Positions 36,866 through 48,407 are shown, counted from the stretch's first letter. The stretch is DNA of 64,000 nt from Piliocolobus tephrosceles (GCF_002776525.5 NC_045434.1:198047390-198111389); one strand, 5' to 3'. Made by a program: numbers and translations. The notes: generated by a model from the letters alone, not told the origin.

Positions 36866-37157
36866 TTTTTTTTTTTTTGAGATGGAGAGTCACTCTGTTG
36901 CCCAGGCTGGAGTGCAATGGTGTGATCTCCGCTCACTGCAACCTCTGCCTCCCGGGTTCAAGCCATTCTGCCTCAGTCTCCCAAATAGCTGGGACTACAC
37001 GCATACACCACCATACCTGGCTAATTTTTGTATATTTAGTAGAGATGGGGTTTCACCATGTTGGCCAGGTTGGTCTCAAACTTCTGACCTCAAGTGATCT
37101 GCCCACCTCAGCCTCCCAAAGTGCTGGGATTACAGGTGTGAGCCACCGCACCCAGCC
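36866..37157 (-). mobile_element. Alu, antisense
   Basis: T-run 36866-36877; ends accgcacccagcc. Confidence 0.9.
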
Positions 37158-38283
37158 AATACCCCTTCATTAATATTCATCAAGTCACAAAGTCTCTGGG
37201 ATACCTGCAGTTGGAGACAACTCTCCTTTCTCCAAGATTCCACAGCACTTTGTAGAATCCTTGGATGACTCAGCCTCATCTAGAAGCATCTGTAGGGAAA
37301 AAAACAAGAGCTTTGGAGTCCTGGGTTCTAGTGCAACCCGCTTCCCAGGTGGGTGACCATAAGCAAATTCCCTACAGCTGTTCAGTTCTTAGCTACACAC
37401 AGCATGAAGTGATTCTGCTGATATAAGGGGCTCAGGTAGTTGCTGGAATCTCCAGAAGACCCGAGCGAGGCTCAGAGGTATGCTGCAGGTGTGTCTAAAT
37501 CACACTAAAGAGCTCGTCTGGTGCAGGCACCATTTCTGTTGCTGTGGGCATCACTCACATAGCCAACCCTGTGGACACTCAGTAATGTACTGCTACTAGA
37601 ATCCCTGATATAGCTGCCTCTTGAAATGGAGGGTGCCATATACATGCCACCAGGGCAGATTCTGCACAGTTCCTGCCCCTTTATGTTACCAACTTTTAGA
37701 TGCAAAGTCCATGGCAGGAGTGTCTGTCAATCTGATTAGCAGGAGTTCGGGTCATGTCCCTCACCCTTGCTGCAAGGGATTCTGGGAAAAGAAGTATCTG
37801 GTCTCTTCAACTTTCATAGCAGGAGGTAGTCTGGCCTTTTCCCAAACATGACAACAGTCACCAAAAGAATGACAAATGTTCATTGCATCACTCAAGGACA
37901 AGTTACCTTCCTCAACCTGTTTCCTGATCCATAAAATAGGATAATGATGGCTCCTATGGATAGGAGTTATAAGGATTAAAGTTGCTGGTGGTTATAAAGG
38001 GTCTGTTCTCTGCCTGGCACATAGCAGGAGCTTCATTTATGGTGAACATCATTACTGGTGTTTTAGGGTTCATTCTAATGTCTCCAACAGTCCCCATCCT
38101 TGGCATGTCAGTGTCTCTTGTGTTCTAACTACAGGCTGTGAAATGGGATTTCTTTTGTCATATCTGAGCAAGTTAACAAGTCTTTTAACTCACAGAAAGG
38201 TCTCTTGCCAGCCAGCCCATCTTCAGTCTTTAAAAGTGATGACGCAAATGACACAATGTTTGAAAAGACTTCCCCTTAGGACT
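37158..38283. other. Intergenic, downstream of NCMAP, with MIR pieces
   Basis: MIR-like sequence in plus orientation at about 37305-37385 and 37890-38050 (cctggcacatagcaggagc). No exon is seen. Confidence 0.5.
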
Positions 38284-38578
38284 TTTTTTTTTTTTGAGAT
38301 GGAGTCTCACTCTGTCGCCCAAGCTGAACTGCAGTAGGACAATCTCGGCTCACTGCAAGCTCCGCCTCCTGGGTTCAAGCGATTCTCCTGCCTCAGTCTC
38401 CCGGGCAGCTGGGATTATAGGTGCCCACCACCACACCTGGCTACTTTTTGTATTTTTGGTAGAGACGGGGTTTCTCCATGTTGGCCAGGCTCATGTTGAA
38501 CTCTTAACCTCAAGTGATCCGTCCACCTTGGCCTCCCAAAGTGCTGGGGTTACAGGCATAAGCCACCATGCCCAGCTG
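38284..38578 (-). mobile_element. Alu with 10-bp target duplication
   Basis: ccttaggact at 38274-38283 and 38579-38588. Confidence 0.92.
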
Positions 38579-38680
38579 CCTTAGGACTCTATTTTGTCAG
38601 GGAAAGGAAATTTTAGAAAAGGTATTTGTTAACTCTAAACTTAACTGAAATCAACTCAACACATGTTTGATTTAAACCTT

Positions 38681-38714
38681 TTTATTGTCAGATATTTTTC
38701 TTGAAGCATTTATT
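38681..38714 (-). promoter_or_regulatory. NCMAP: Candidate NCMAP polyadenylation signals
   Basis: Two AATAAA hexamers on the minus strand (plus tttatt at 38681-38686 and 38709-38714) are followed within about 25-40 bases by a GU-rich acatgtgttgagttg stretch. The arrangement is typical of a cleavage site near 38660-38670. Confidence 0.45.
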
Positions 38715-38851
38715 AGCTTTGATTGCTTCGCGGCCAAATAAGGCAGCATCTGCTAAGAAAGGCACCTCATCAGAAACAAAATACATGACCACGTGGTGAG
38801 ATCCCCACACGAGACCAGCTGCTAACTCCTTGAGAGCAGCAATTGTGTCTT

Positions 38852-39148
38852 TTTTTTTTTTTTTTTGAGACGGAGTCTTGCTCTGTCGCCCGGGCTGGAG
38901 TGCAGTGGCCGGATCTCAGCTCACTGCAAGCTCCGCCTCCCGGGTTTACGCCATTCTCCTGCCTCAGCCTCCCGTGTAGCTGGGACTACAGGCGCCCGCC
39001 ACCTCGCCCGGCTAGTTTTTTGTATTTTTAGTAGAGACGGGGTTTCACCGTATTAGCCAGGATGGTCTCGATCTCCTGACCTCGTGATCCGCCTGTCTCG
39101 GCCTCCCAAAGTGCTGGGATTACAGGCTTGAGCCACCGCGCCCGGCCC
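38852..39148 (-). mobile_element. Young AluY of Old World monkey type, 13-bp target duplication
   Basis: gcaattgtgtctt flanks the element at 38839-38851 and 39149-39161. It carries ggccggatctcagctcac, ccgccacctcgcccggctag and acaggcttgagccaccgcg, variants I associate with cercopithecoid AluYR subfamilies. It lies within the candidate NCMAP 3' UTR. Confidence 0.93.
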
Positions 39149-39401
39149 GCAATTGTGTCTTAATGTACTTAGTAGCACCTCAACTTGCACATAGGAATCC
39201 TTCTTACAGGATGTTTACTGAGTTATCTTCATTAGTCAACAACGAGACACTCAAATCCTTTTATTTGCCTTGCCCTCACCACTCCATCTCCCACTCTTTC
39301 CTCCACCTCCAAGCCTTCGTTTAGCAAGAGAACATATACTAGAGGGTAACCCCTAGAAGACTGCACTGTGGGCAGAAGAGTCTAGTTTCAGGGTTGAAAT
39401 A

Positions 39402-39687
39402 TGCTTTGAGACAGGGTCAGCCTCTGTCACCCCAGATGGAGTGCAGTGGCACGATCTCAGCTCACTGCAACCTCTGCCTCCCAGGCTCAAGCCATCCTCC
39501 TACCTCAGCCTCCCAAGTAGCTGGGAATACAGGCGTGCACCACCACACTTGGCTAATTTTTGTATTTTTTGTAGAGACGAGGTTTCACCATGTTGCGCAG
39601 GCTAGTCTTGAACTCCTGGGCTCAAGCGACTGACTGCCTCTGACTCCCAAAGGGCTGGGATTACAGGCGTGCACCACCACAGCTACC
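39402..39687 (-). mobile_element. Alu, old, antisense
   Basis: Diverged copy without a T-run; within the candidate NCMAP 3' UTR. Confidence 0.87.
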
Positions 39688-40024
39688 CCAAAACAACTTT
39701 TTCGAGCAGAATATGTTTAGGGGAGCATATTTGTTTATGGCTTGAGCCCTCAAATAAATGGCTTTGCTCTGGTTAGATGCCATTCTACCCCTTGCTCCTT
39801 GGGCCTGAGTAGTAGGGTGAATGAAGCAGGAATCCTTAGCACTTGGATGTGTTGAGAAGGGGCTCCTTTGGCTGTGATCATGGATGGCCAAAGGAGCTAG
39901 TGGCTTTCCCCTCACCTTCAGCCTGGAAGCCAGAACTCTGATTTCTACTCAAACACATGGACAAACCCGTGCTCCTCTTGTTCAGCCCATAAGAGAATCC
40001 GTGCTGCTTTGAGCCGGGCCGGCA

Positions 40025-40270
40025 GAAGTGTGATATAGCACAACAGACGGACTTTGGAGTCAAGAGACCTGGTTTTGAGTCTTGTCTTTGGGACTTACTA
40101 GCTGTGTGACTTTGGGAAAGTACTTTTTTTCTCTCTCTCTCTTTGAATCAGAAAATTTCACCTGTTTTGGAAAAAATAATTCCTCCCCAGGTTATTGGGA
40201 AAATTTAATCCTATGAGATACTTTATGTGATATCAACTCGCAAAGTGCCTGGCACTTGGTGGATGTTTAA
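40025..40270 (+). mobile_element. MIR element
   Basis: ttactagctgtgtgactttggg and agtgcctggcacttgg mark the MIR core and 3' part. Confidence 0.8.
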
Positions 40271-40430
40271 ACACAGTAGGAAGAAATGATGACCAGGGAG
40301 GAGGAATTTGCCAGTATTTCTCCAGAGCTATTCCACAGAGTATTTTTACAGTGGGATGTCATGAGCTGTGTGACCCTGGGTCAGACCTCTTACCTCCCTG
40401 ACTCTTGATTTCCCCTCATAAGGGATTTCT

Positions 40431-40706
40431 CCTTTTTTGAGACACAGTTTTACTCTGTTGCCCAGAGTGGCATGATCTCGGCTCACTGCAACCTCTGCCT
40501 TCCAGGTTCAAGTGATTCTCATGCCACAGCCTCCCTATTAGTGGGATTACAGGTGTGCGCCACCATGCCCAGCTAACTTTTGTATTATTGAGACGGGTTT
40601 TCGCCATGTTGGGCAGCCTGGTCTCAAACTCCTGACCTCAAATGATCCGCCTGCCTCAGCCTCCCAAAGTGCTGGGATTACAGACATGAGCCATGACACC
40701 CAGCCT
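40431..40706 (-). mobile_element. Alu with target duplication
   Basis: aagggatttct at 40420-40430 and about 40710-40720. Confidence 0.9.
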
Positions 40707-41006
40707 CAAAAGGGATTTCTGACCCCAAGAGGGAGAGACTCCTAAAATTTGAGGTTAAATGTCAAAGTGTGTCACTCTCTATAACAGAATAGAGATTTAT
40801 CACCTTGTTTCCAAGATGCCATCAATTATAAGATACACAATTTATTAAAAACAACTTTTTGAGAGGAAGTAAAGAACTACAATTATATTAAGGAATCCAT
40901 CAATTGCAAGATATGTTCTGATTTCAGAATCATTAAAATGTGAAGAAATGTCTATCCTGCAATTGAAAAAAAAACCCTATAATAATAATAATGATGTTGG
41001 CTCCTA

Positions 41007-41370
41007 CACTGGGCACTGTAGTCCGTGCCTGTAATCCCAGCACTTTGGGAGGCAAAGGCAGAAGAATCATTTGAGGCCAGGAGTTCAAGACCAGCCTGGG
41101 CAACACAGCGAGATCTCATCTCTATAAAAATAAAAAATAAAAAAATTAGCCTGGTGAGGTGACACATAGCTGTAGTCCCAGCTACTCTGGAGGCTGAGGA
41201 GGGAGAATCCCTTGAGCTCAGGAGTTCAAGACTCTGGAGGCTGAGGAGGGAGAATCCCTTGAACTCAGGAGTTCAAGGCTGCAGTGAGCTGTGAGCGTGC
41301 CACTGCACTCCATCCCAGGTGACAGAGTGAGGCTCTGTCAAAAAAAAGAAAAAGAAAGAAAAAGAATCCT
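41007..41370 (+). mobile_element. Alu with internal 47-bp tandem duplication
   Basis: 41184-41230 and 41231-41277 are two copies with one mismatch, giving an over-long right arm. Confidence 0.92.
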
Positions 41371-41371
41371 G

Positions 41372-41600
41372 GTTCCCACTTATTAAGCATCTCCTGGGTG
41401 CCAGGCACAATGCTCCAGATGTTTTCCTAAGTCCTTCACTTGTTATAGTGCCCCAGTGAGGCAGATGTTATCATTTCCACTTCATGGTTAGGAAACTGAA
41501 TATAAAGAGGTTAAGTCACTTTTCCAAGGCCACACAACCAGGAAGTAGAGCTTGGATGATAGGATTTCTTAATTCCAAATACTTTCTCTTCTTGGTAGAT
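41372..41600 (-). mobile_element. MIR element
   Basis: gaggcagatgttatcatttcc and aggttaagtcacttttccaag match the reverse MIR core. Confidence 0.8.
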
Positions 41601-42577
41601 TGTTCTCCAGGCTAAGGAGTCAGAGATGAGGTCTCTATAGAATAGAAATGGGTTGTGAATTGTGTTGCTTTGAACATGTCTTGAATCTGCAAGGTGACCA
41701 GGAAGGACAAAGGTAACATAGATAGAGTTGTAATCTAATTAATCTCCAAATACTGGTCCTTGGAGGCAAGGTGTTAACAGGACAGTCAGGGTTGCTCAGA
41801 ATCCAGATAGAGGGGAGCCAAGGACTGAGACAGTCAGGGTTGATACAGCCCAGAGTGGGAGAAGGACCCTGATCAGCAACGAGGATCGTTCCAGGCCCAC
41901 GGACAACGCCTCTTACCCTAGAGGCCACTATTCCCCAGAGTCACCCTATTCCTTCATTCACTCTTTACTAATGAAGCAGAAATCTTTTGAGAATCCTTTA
42001 GTTCTTCTTGCAACCTTTCTTCAAGAGGGGAATATGTGCTGAGCAATCGTCATGAGCCAGCAGGCGGAGATGTAGTACTGGAACAAGTTATACATTAACA
42101 AGGTTTTCTGGTTAGTTAGTCCAAGTTAGTTCCCCTGTGCCTGGTTATGGGATTGAATGTTTTGCTCTGTGAAGCTGTGGATACAGCGCTTCATCTGATA
42201 TGAACCCCGTGACAGATCCTATTGTGATACTCTCAGCAGTGCTCCCTGACACCTGGCTTCTGGGCTATCTGTCTAACTACAGTGTTGGGGAAAGCCAAGC
42301 CCACATTGGTGGATTCCCAACATAGCTCTACCTCATCAGATGACAAAAGAATGTTCTGCAGCTTTTTGGTGGGGTGGCAGCAAGGATGTGGACATAGCTG
42401 GGGTAGGGCAGGGCAGACAAGGTTGAGGATTGCTGGAAGCATCAGAGATTGCGTCAGAGATGTCTCTGTCGACCTGACCAGAAGAAACTCATCTTGAAGC
42501 TGCCAGAGAGTGTGCCTCTGGGTCTTGACTCTGGAGAGGCTCTTTGGACAGTGGTGGAGATAGCGCCAGGGTAGACG

Positions 42578-42719
42578 TCACCGAGTCTCCACATGGACGT
42601 CAACAGGGCTGAAGGTCACAGTTGGAGGGTGTTGGCTGCTGTTGTTGTTTGGACCCACGGCAGAAGGGGTGGTTGGCTTGGGGCCCTTGGGCTCCAGTTC
42701 CCGCCTCGTCCTCATTTTC
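42578..42719 (-). CDS. NCMAP: NCMAP coding exon 3 (residues 56-102 and stop)
   Basis: The minus-strand acceptor tccctacag precedes 42719. The exon completes the split Arg56 codon and encodes the cytoplasmic tail from Lys57 to Arg102, ending VDVHVETR and TGA at 42580-42578. The tail is basic next to the membrane (KMRTRRELEPK), then Pro/Ser/Asn-rich, with no recognised domain. From memory of human NCMAP, several tail residues differ here (for example His98 for Gln), which fits another primate. The 47-codon reading frame is intact. Combined coding length is 309 nt (102 residues plus stop), the family's usual length. Confidence 0.95.
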
Positions 42720-43194
42720 CTGTAGGGAGATAGTGTGCACATGGTTGAGTCTTTCCCATGGTATGCCGTGGGGAATGGGCTCTGTGACTACAGTTCTGGC
42801 CAACAGATTAATGTAGATTAACATAGACATTAAATCACGTTGCTTACTTGCCGCCACAGAATTTTACAACTGGAAGGGACCTTACGCATCAGCTGGTCTG
42901 TCCTTCAATTTTTTCACTTAGTTCAGATATTTAATTGTATTTGTTTCTATTAAGGAATGAGTAAAATGTCAGAGGTGGCTATATAAAAGATAAAAATAAA
43001 GATATTACATTTTTTTTATGTTCCAAGTTGTAGCATGTGTTACATTTTCCAGCCTCATTATGCTTGCTAAGTTTATTGCTAGAAATATTTAAGAACTTTT
43101 TACATAGTTGAAAAGAGAATGTACTTAAAACATATATCTTGGCTTCATTTAATATGCTATAAAAATTAAATAATGAATAGCAATTATGAATTCT

Positions 43195-43628
43195 TTTTTT
43201 TTCTTTTTTTGAGACAGAGTCTCACTCTGTCACCCAGACTGGAGTACAGTGGAGCGATCTCGCCTCACTGCAACCTCTGCCTCCTGGGTCCAAGTGATTC
43301 TTCTGCCTCAGCCTCCCAGGTAGCTGGGATCACAGGCGCCTGTCACCATGCCCAGCTAATTTTTGTATTTTTTATTAGAGATGGGGTTTCAACATGTTGG
43401 TCAGGCTGGTCTCGAACTCCTGACCTCAGGTGATCCACCTGCTTCGGGCTCCCAAAGTACTGTGATTACAGGTATGAGCCACCGCACCCAGCCAAATTTT
43501 TGTATTTTTAGTGTAGATGGAGTTTCACCACGTTGGCCAGGCTGGTCTTGAACAGCAGGCAAGTTATCCTTCCTGCTTGGCCTCCCAAAGTGCTGGGAAA
43601 GCAGGTGTGTGCCACTATGCCTGGCCAA
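43195..43628 (-). mobile_element. Three-armed Alu with target duplication
   Basis: A complete dimeric Alu (43195-43490) plus an extra left arm with its A-rich linker (43491-43628) sits between caattatgaattct (43181-43194) and caattacgaattct (43629-43642). The outer duplication shows one insertion of a trimer. It lies in NCMAP intron sequence. Confidence 0.88.
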
Positions 43629-43684
43629 CAATTACGAATTCTCATGTCTTCATGATATTTCATCTTGCTGATATATATATATAC

Positions 43685-43981
43685 TTTTTTTTTTTTTGAG
43701 ACAGAATCTCACGCTGGTTGCCCAGGCTGAAGTACAGTGGCACAATCTCAGCTCACTACAGCCTCAACATCCCAGGCTCAGGTGATTCTCCCACCTCAGC
43801 CTCCCAAATAGCTGGAACTACAGGTGCACACCCCCATGCCTGGCTAACTTTTTGTATTTTTAGTAGAGATAGGGTTTCCCTATGTTGCCCAGGCTGGTCT
43901 TGAACTCCTGGATTCAAGCAATCCACCTGCCTTGGCCTCCTGGGGTGCTGGGATTATAGGCATGAGCCACTGTGCCCAGCC
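43685..43981 (-). mobile_element. Alu, antisense
   Basis: T-run 43685-43697 preceded by a TA run; ends ctgtgcccagcc. Confidence 0.9.
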
Positions 43982-44053
43982 TCATAATTATTTGTTTAAA
44001 ATGTCAAATCTTCAGGGAAGTTGCAAATAGTACAGTTAATACTCTAATACTCT

Positions 44054-44402
44054 TGTTACAATTTGAATGTGGCCCCCAAAAAGCCTGCATTGGAAACTTA
44101 ATCCCTAATTCAACAGTATTGAAAGGTGGGGCCTAATGGGAGGTGTTTAGGTCATAAGGACTCCACCTCATGACTCCATTAGTGCCAATTATAAAAGGAC
44201 TTCATAGGCTGTGAATTTGATCTCTTGCTCTCTCTTTGCCCTTCTATTGTAGGATAACAGAGCAAGAAGGCCCTTACCAGATACTGGCCCCTCAATATCT
44301 TAAACTTCCCTGCCTCCAGAACCACAAGAAATAAATCTCTTTTCTGTATAATTTACCCAGTCTCAGATATTCTGTGATAGCAGCACAGCATGGTCTAAGA
44401 CA
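44054..44402 (+). mobile_element. ERVL-MaLR (MLT1-like) solo LTR
   Basis: tgttacaatttgaatgtggc start; ggtggggcctaatgggaggt, agtgccaattataaaaggac and cagaaccacaagaaataaat follow the MLT1 plan; ends ggtctaagacag. Non-coding. Confidence 0.83.
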
Positions 44403-45177
44403 GCCCTTTGCTGAACAATTCACTAATTACTAACAATTTGTCACATCTGCTTTTTTTTTCTCTCTACTACTTTATCTTTCTCTATTGTCACACACAGTTT
44501 TTTAAAACCATGAACCATTATGTGAGTTGCAGGAATCATGCCACTTCACTCCTAAATACTCCTAAGAACAAAGACATTTTCCAATGTATCTATAATGCAA
44601 TTATCAAGCTTTGAGACTCTTCATTTTAAACATGACAACATATAGGCAGGAGGAGGTTAAATAACTTGCTTGATTTTGACAAACCAAAGACTACTGAACC
44701 CAGGTTTCTCAATTCCCAGCCCAGGCCTCAGTGCAAACAGGGTGGGTTGAGTGGATTCTCCATTCAGATACGACCTAAAAAAGAGGTTCAGAGCTCCAGT
44801 AACAATGGAGAGAAATAAAGGGTAGACATTGGGGTTTGATGCCACTTCCTGGTTTGGGATAGACCCAAACTGTAATACCCTAAATATATTTTTTTAAATA
44901 ACCTTTTTAATGTTATTATTATTACATGTAATTGTGGGAGTCTTTTCTTCGAAGCCAGATGAACTTAGGTTTGAATCCCAATTGTGCTAATCAGGGCTGA
45001 ACAACCTTGGGCATACGATTTAATCTTTCTGTATGTATTTCTATACCTACAAAATTGAGGATAATAGTAGTATCCACCTTGTGAGGTTGTTAGATGAGGA
45101 TTAAATGTATTTACACATGTAAGGAGCTTAGAACCATGCCTGGCATGTGGTATGAGATCAATATACTTTAGCTACCT
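44403..45177. other. NCMAP intron, with MIR
   Basis: 44945-45175 reads as a MIR in plus orientation (aaccatgcctggcatgtgg). The rest shows nothing I can name. Confidence 0.55.
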
Positions 45178-45182
45178 TTATT

Positions 45183-45230
<48 letters not shown>

Positions 45231-45231
45231 T
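45178..45231. repeat. (TTTA)n microsatellite
   Basis: About 13 TTTA units forming the tail of the following antisense Alu. Confidence 0.96.
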
Positions 45232-45523
45232 TTAATTTTTTGAGATGGAGTCTCACACTGTCATCTGGACTAGAGTTCAGTGGTGTGATCTCAGCTCACT
45301 GCACCCTCCATCTTCCGGGTTCAAGCGATTCTCCTGCCTCAGCCTCCCAAGTAGCTGAGACTACAGGCACCCACCACCATGCCCAGCTAATTTGTTGTAT
45401 TTTTAGTAGAGATGGGGTTTCACTATGTTGACCAGGCTGGTCTCAAACTCCTGACCTCGTGATCCTCCCGCCTCAGCCTCCCAAAGTGCTGGGATTACAT
45501 GGTGAGCCACCATGCCCGGCCTA
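45232..45523 (-). mobile_element. Alu, antisense
   Basis: Ends accatgcccggcc. Confidence 0.9.
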
Positions 45524-45542
45524 CCTACCTTAATTTTAAAAA

Positions 45543-45675
45543 CTTTTTTTTTTTTTTCCAGAGATAGGGTCTTGCTATGTTGCCCAAGCTGATCTCAAAC
45601 TCTGGGGCTCAAGTGATCCTCCTGCCTCAGCCTCCTAACTAGCTGGGGTTACAGGCAGAGCCACCACACCTAGCA
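45543..45675 (-). mobile_element. Alu left monomer
   Basis: T-run then a single left arm ending accacacctagc. Confidence 0.8.
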
Positions 45676-45969
45676 GCTACCTTTATAAATAATATTCATA
45701 TACTTATAAAAACAATGCATGTTTACTTTTCCTCAAAACTTAGGAACATCGCCCTCCCGCCAAAAACTAACAATGTCATCATGAAGATGCACCAGTTGTT
45801 AAGACCTTGTTGCTCTCCCTTGGATATGTGTATGGGTAACCTATGTGTATGATCGTGATTACCATGTATATATTGTTTTGTAAACTTTGATAATATATTG
45901 TAAACAGCTTTCCTTATTAATCCGTGCACTTCTAATACATATATATATATGTATATATATATGCAAATA

Positions 45970-46094
45970 TATTTTTATAGACAGGGTCTTGCTGTGTTGC
46001 TCAGGCTGGACTCAAACTCCTGGACTCAAGCCATCCTCCTGCTTCAGTCTTCTGAGTAGCTGGGATTACATATCACACTACCACACCTGGCTAT
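45970..46094 (-). mobile_element. Alu left monomer
   Basis: Single left arm following an AT-rich tatatata stretch. Confidence 0.78.
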
Positions 46095-46263
46095 GATATC
46101 TTTCTAAAGAAATGGCTTCTAGGTCTTCTATAATATGTTTTATTTATAGTTTTTAAATTTTGATTTCTTCCCTGAAAATAATTACCTTCCATCAAGGTTG
46201 CGACTGAAGGTAATTACACATAAGGTGATAAGATATAAAATTTATTTTTCGTGTGATCATATT

Positions 46264-46569
46264 CTTTTTTTTTTTTTTTTTTTTTTGAGAGGGAGTCTCG
46301 CTCTGTCGCCCAGGCTGGAGTGCAGTGGCCGGATCTCAGCTCACTGCAAGCTCTGCCTCTGGGGTTCAGGCCATTCTCCTGCCTCAGCCTCCAGAGTAGC
46401 TGGGACTACAGGCGGCCGCCACCTCGCCCGGCTAGTTTTTTGTATTTTTTAGTAGAGACGGGGTTTCACCGTGTTAGCCAGGATGGTCTCGATCTCCTGA
46501 CCTCGTGATCCACCCGTCTCGGCCTCCCAGAGTGCTGGGATTACAGGCTTGAGCCACCGCACCCGACCC
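46264..46569 (-). mobile_element. Young AluY of Old World monkey type
   Basis: Shares ggccggatctcagctcac, ccgccacctcgcccggctag and acaggcttgagccaccgc with the copy at 38852. T-run of about 22; atattctttt on both sides. Confidence 0.9.
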
Positions 46570-46997
46570 AAATTATATTCTTTTATTTCCCTTTATATGT
46601 CTCTAGAAAGCAGAGTCAGGGTACATGCTTCCAGTATTTGTCATCTCAAATACTTATGTGGCCAGCTCATACAACCTAGCAGAGGGATCTCTGAGAGAAG
46701 AGGTCTGAACATTCCTCTATTGCCTGTAAATTACAAACAAATGTTTACCACAGTGCTCAAGACCATTATCATTGTCATTATCATTATTACATTTAAAAAA
46801 TATTTCTCCAAGTACAAAAATAGTCACTTTGAAATTCCTTCAACAGAACAGACTCGAAAAGGACCCCCAAGGGTTAAACCATTTACTAAAGGCTCAGGGA
46901 TACTGCCAGGCACACGATGGGCACCGATGTATCATCTCCCATGTATTCTGAAGTCGCCGAAGGGGCCAGGCAGTTCCAAAGCCCAGGGCATCCGTAC

Positions 46998-47082
46998 CTG
47001 TTGTACATCTTCAGCAGGATCAGAACCACGGTGAAGATGATGATGACAACGACCACAACGGCAGCAACAATGGCTCCAGAAC
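46998..47082 (-). CDS. NCMAP: NCMAP coding exon 2 (transmembrane segment)
   Basis: An 85-nt exon between acceptor tcctttctgtag and donor GTACGG. It completes Ser28 and encodes residues 29-55 plus two bases of codon 56. The run GAIVAAVVVVVIIIFTVV continuing to LILLK is a single hydrophobic helix (about residues 31-51), followed by KMYNR. With no signal peptide before it, the protein should be a type III, N-outside single-pass protein; the positive tail favours the inside. NCMAP (MP11) is reported in non-compact Schwann-cell myelin (paranodes, Schmidt-Lanterman incisures). Confidence 0.96.
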
Positions 47083-47402
47083 CTACAGAAAGGAGAGAAG
47101 CAGAGACCGTGAACGTGCAAACTGAACGCAGACTGGGAGGACGCCCTGCTGTGGCACCTCACATCCTCACTGGGTCAAGGGAAGCAGGAGAGAGGGCAAC
47201 GTCCTGGGACACTCCCAGTTGAGCCCAGGACAGTCACATCTGGAGTGGCTGTGCACCCCTGCCCCGAGCTGCGCTTGAAGGACCCCGTCCTCAGTACATC
47301 GTCTGCCAAAACTCTGCCTTAGGCCAAGTCCTGGTTCTTATCAGCTCCAGCACAACCTCAAACTTCTGGGAAACAAACAAGCAACATCCCTCCCCTCTTT
47401 TT

Positions 47403-47682
47403 TTTTTTTTTTTTTTTTGAGGAGTCTCACTTTGTGGCCTGCTGTGGTGCAATCTCGGCTCACTGCACGCCTCCCGGGTTCACACCATTCTCCTGCCTCA
47501 GCCTCCCAAGTAGCTGGGACTACAGGCTCCCGCCACCACACCTGGCTAAATGTTTTGCATTTTTTAGTAGAGACGGGGGTTTCACAGTGTTAGCCAGGAT
47601 GGTCTCGATCTCCTGACCTCATGATCCACCCGCCTCAGCCTCCCAAAGTGCTGGGATTACAGGCATGAGCCACCACACCCAG
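47403..47682 (-). mobile_element. AluY-type with 15-bp target duplication
   Basis: Perfect ccctcccctcttttt at 47388-47402 and 47683-47697. The right arm has small deletions. Confidence 0.93.
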
Positions 47683-47852
47683 CCCTCCCCTCTTTTTGAT
47701 AATGCAAAAGTAGCATGTGATTTTTGTAGAAAATAATTTTGAAAATATAAATATGTGCAAAAGAGGGGGGAAGGTCATTGAAGAACTCATTGGCCCAACA
47801 ACTGCTGATTGTCTGTATGTGATCATGTTGATGCATAGTAAATATCTATCAG

Positions 47853-48155
47853 TCAGGCACAGTGGCTCCTCCCTGCAATTCCAGTACTTTGAGAGGATGG
47901 GGTGGGAGGATCACTTGAGCCCAGGAGTTCAAGACTAGCCTGGGCAACATAGCAAGATCCTGTTTCTAGAAATAAAAAATTAGCCAGGTGTGGTGGCATG
48001 CACCTGTAGTACCAGCTACTTGGGAGGCTGAGGAGGGAGGATCTCTTGAGCCTGGGAGTTGAGGCTTCAGTGAGCCAAGACTGTGCCACCGCACTCCAGC
48101 CTGGGTAACAGAGCAAGACTCTATCTCAAAAAATAAAAACAAATACATAAATAAA
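47853..48155 (+). mobile_element. Alu, old
   Basis: aaatatct on both sides; (AAAT) tail. Confidence 0.88.
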
Positions 48156-48162
48156 TATCTGG

Positions 48163-48297
48163 CTAGGTGCAGTAGTTCACATCTGTAATCCCAGTACTTT
48201 GTGAGGCTGGAGGTTGAGGATCACTTAATCCCAGGAATTCCAGACCAGCCTGGGCAAGATGGCAAGACTCCATCTCTATAAATTTTTTTTTTTTAAA
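48163..48297 (+). mobile_element. Alu left monomer
   Basis: ggctaggtgcagtagttcac start, ends in the mid A-rich linker replaced by a T-run. Confidence 0.78.
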
Positions 48298-48407
48298 TAT
48301 CCATTATAGTTTTAAAATAATTTAATACTTATACGATTGAATATCTGTCTTAAAGGAAATATTCCTAAATATGGAAAAATATGTACTTGGTAAAAATGGA
48401 ACCATGG

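Larger units (their letters stand above)
38665..42577 (-). other. NCMAP: Candidate NCMAP 3' UTR
   Basis: From the stop codon at 42578 the minus-strand terminal exon has no obvious end until two poly(A) signals near 38700. The interval contains four Alus and MIR fragments, leaving about 2.6 kb of other sequence. The 3' boundary is inferred only from the signals, and an earlier site (for example tttatt at about 39259) is possible. Confidence 0.4.

Noticed and set aside
46549..47222. Plus-strand frames crossing NCMAP exon 2
   Set aside because: They are the complement of the transmembrane exon and its flanks; the minus-strand reading gives the known protein.
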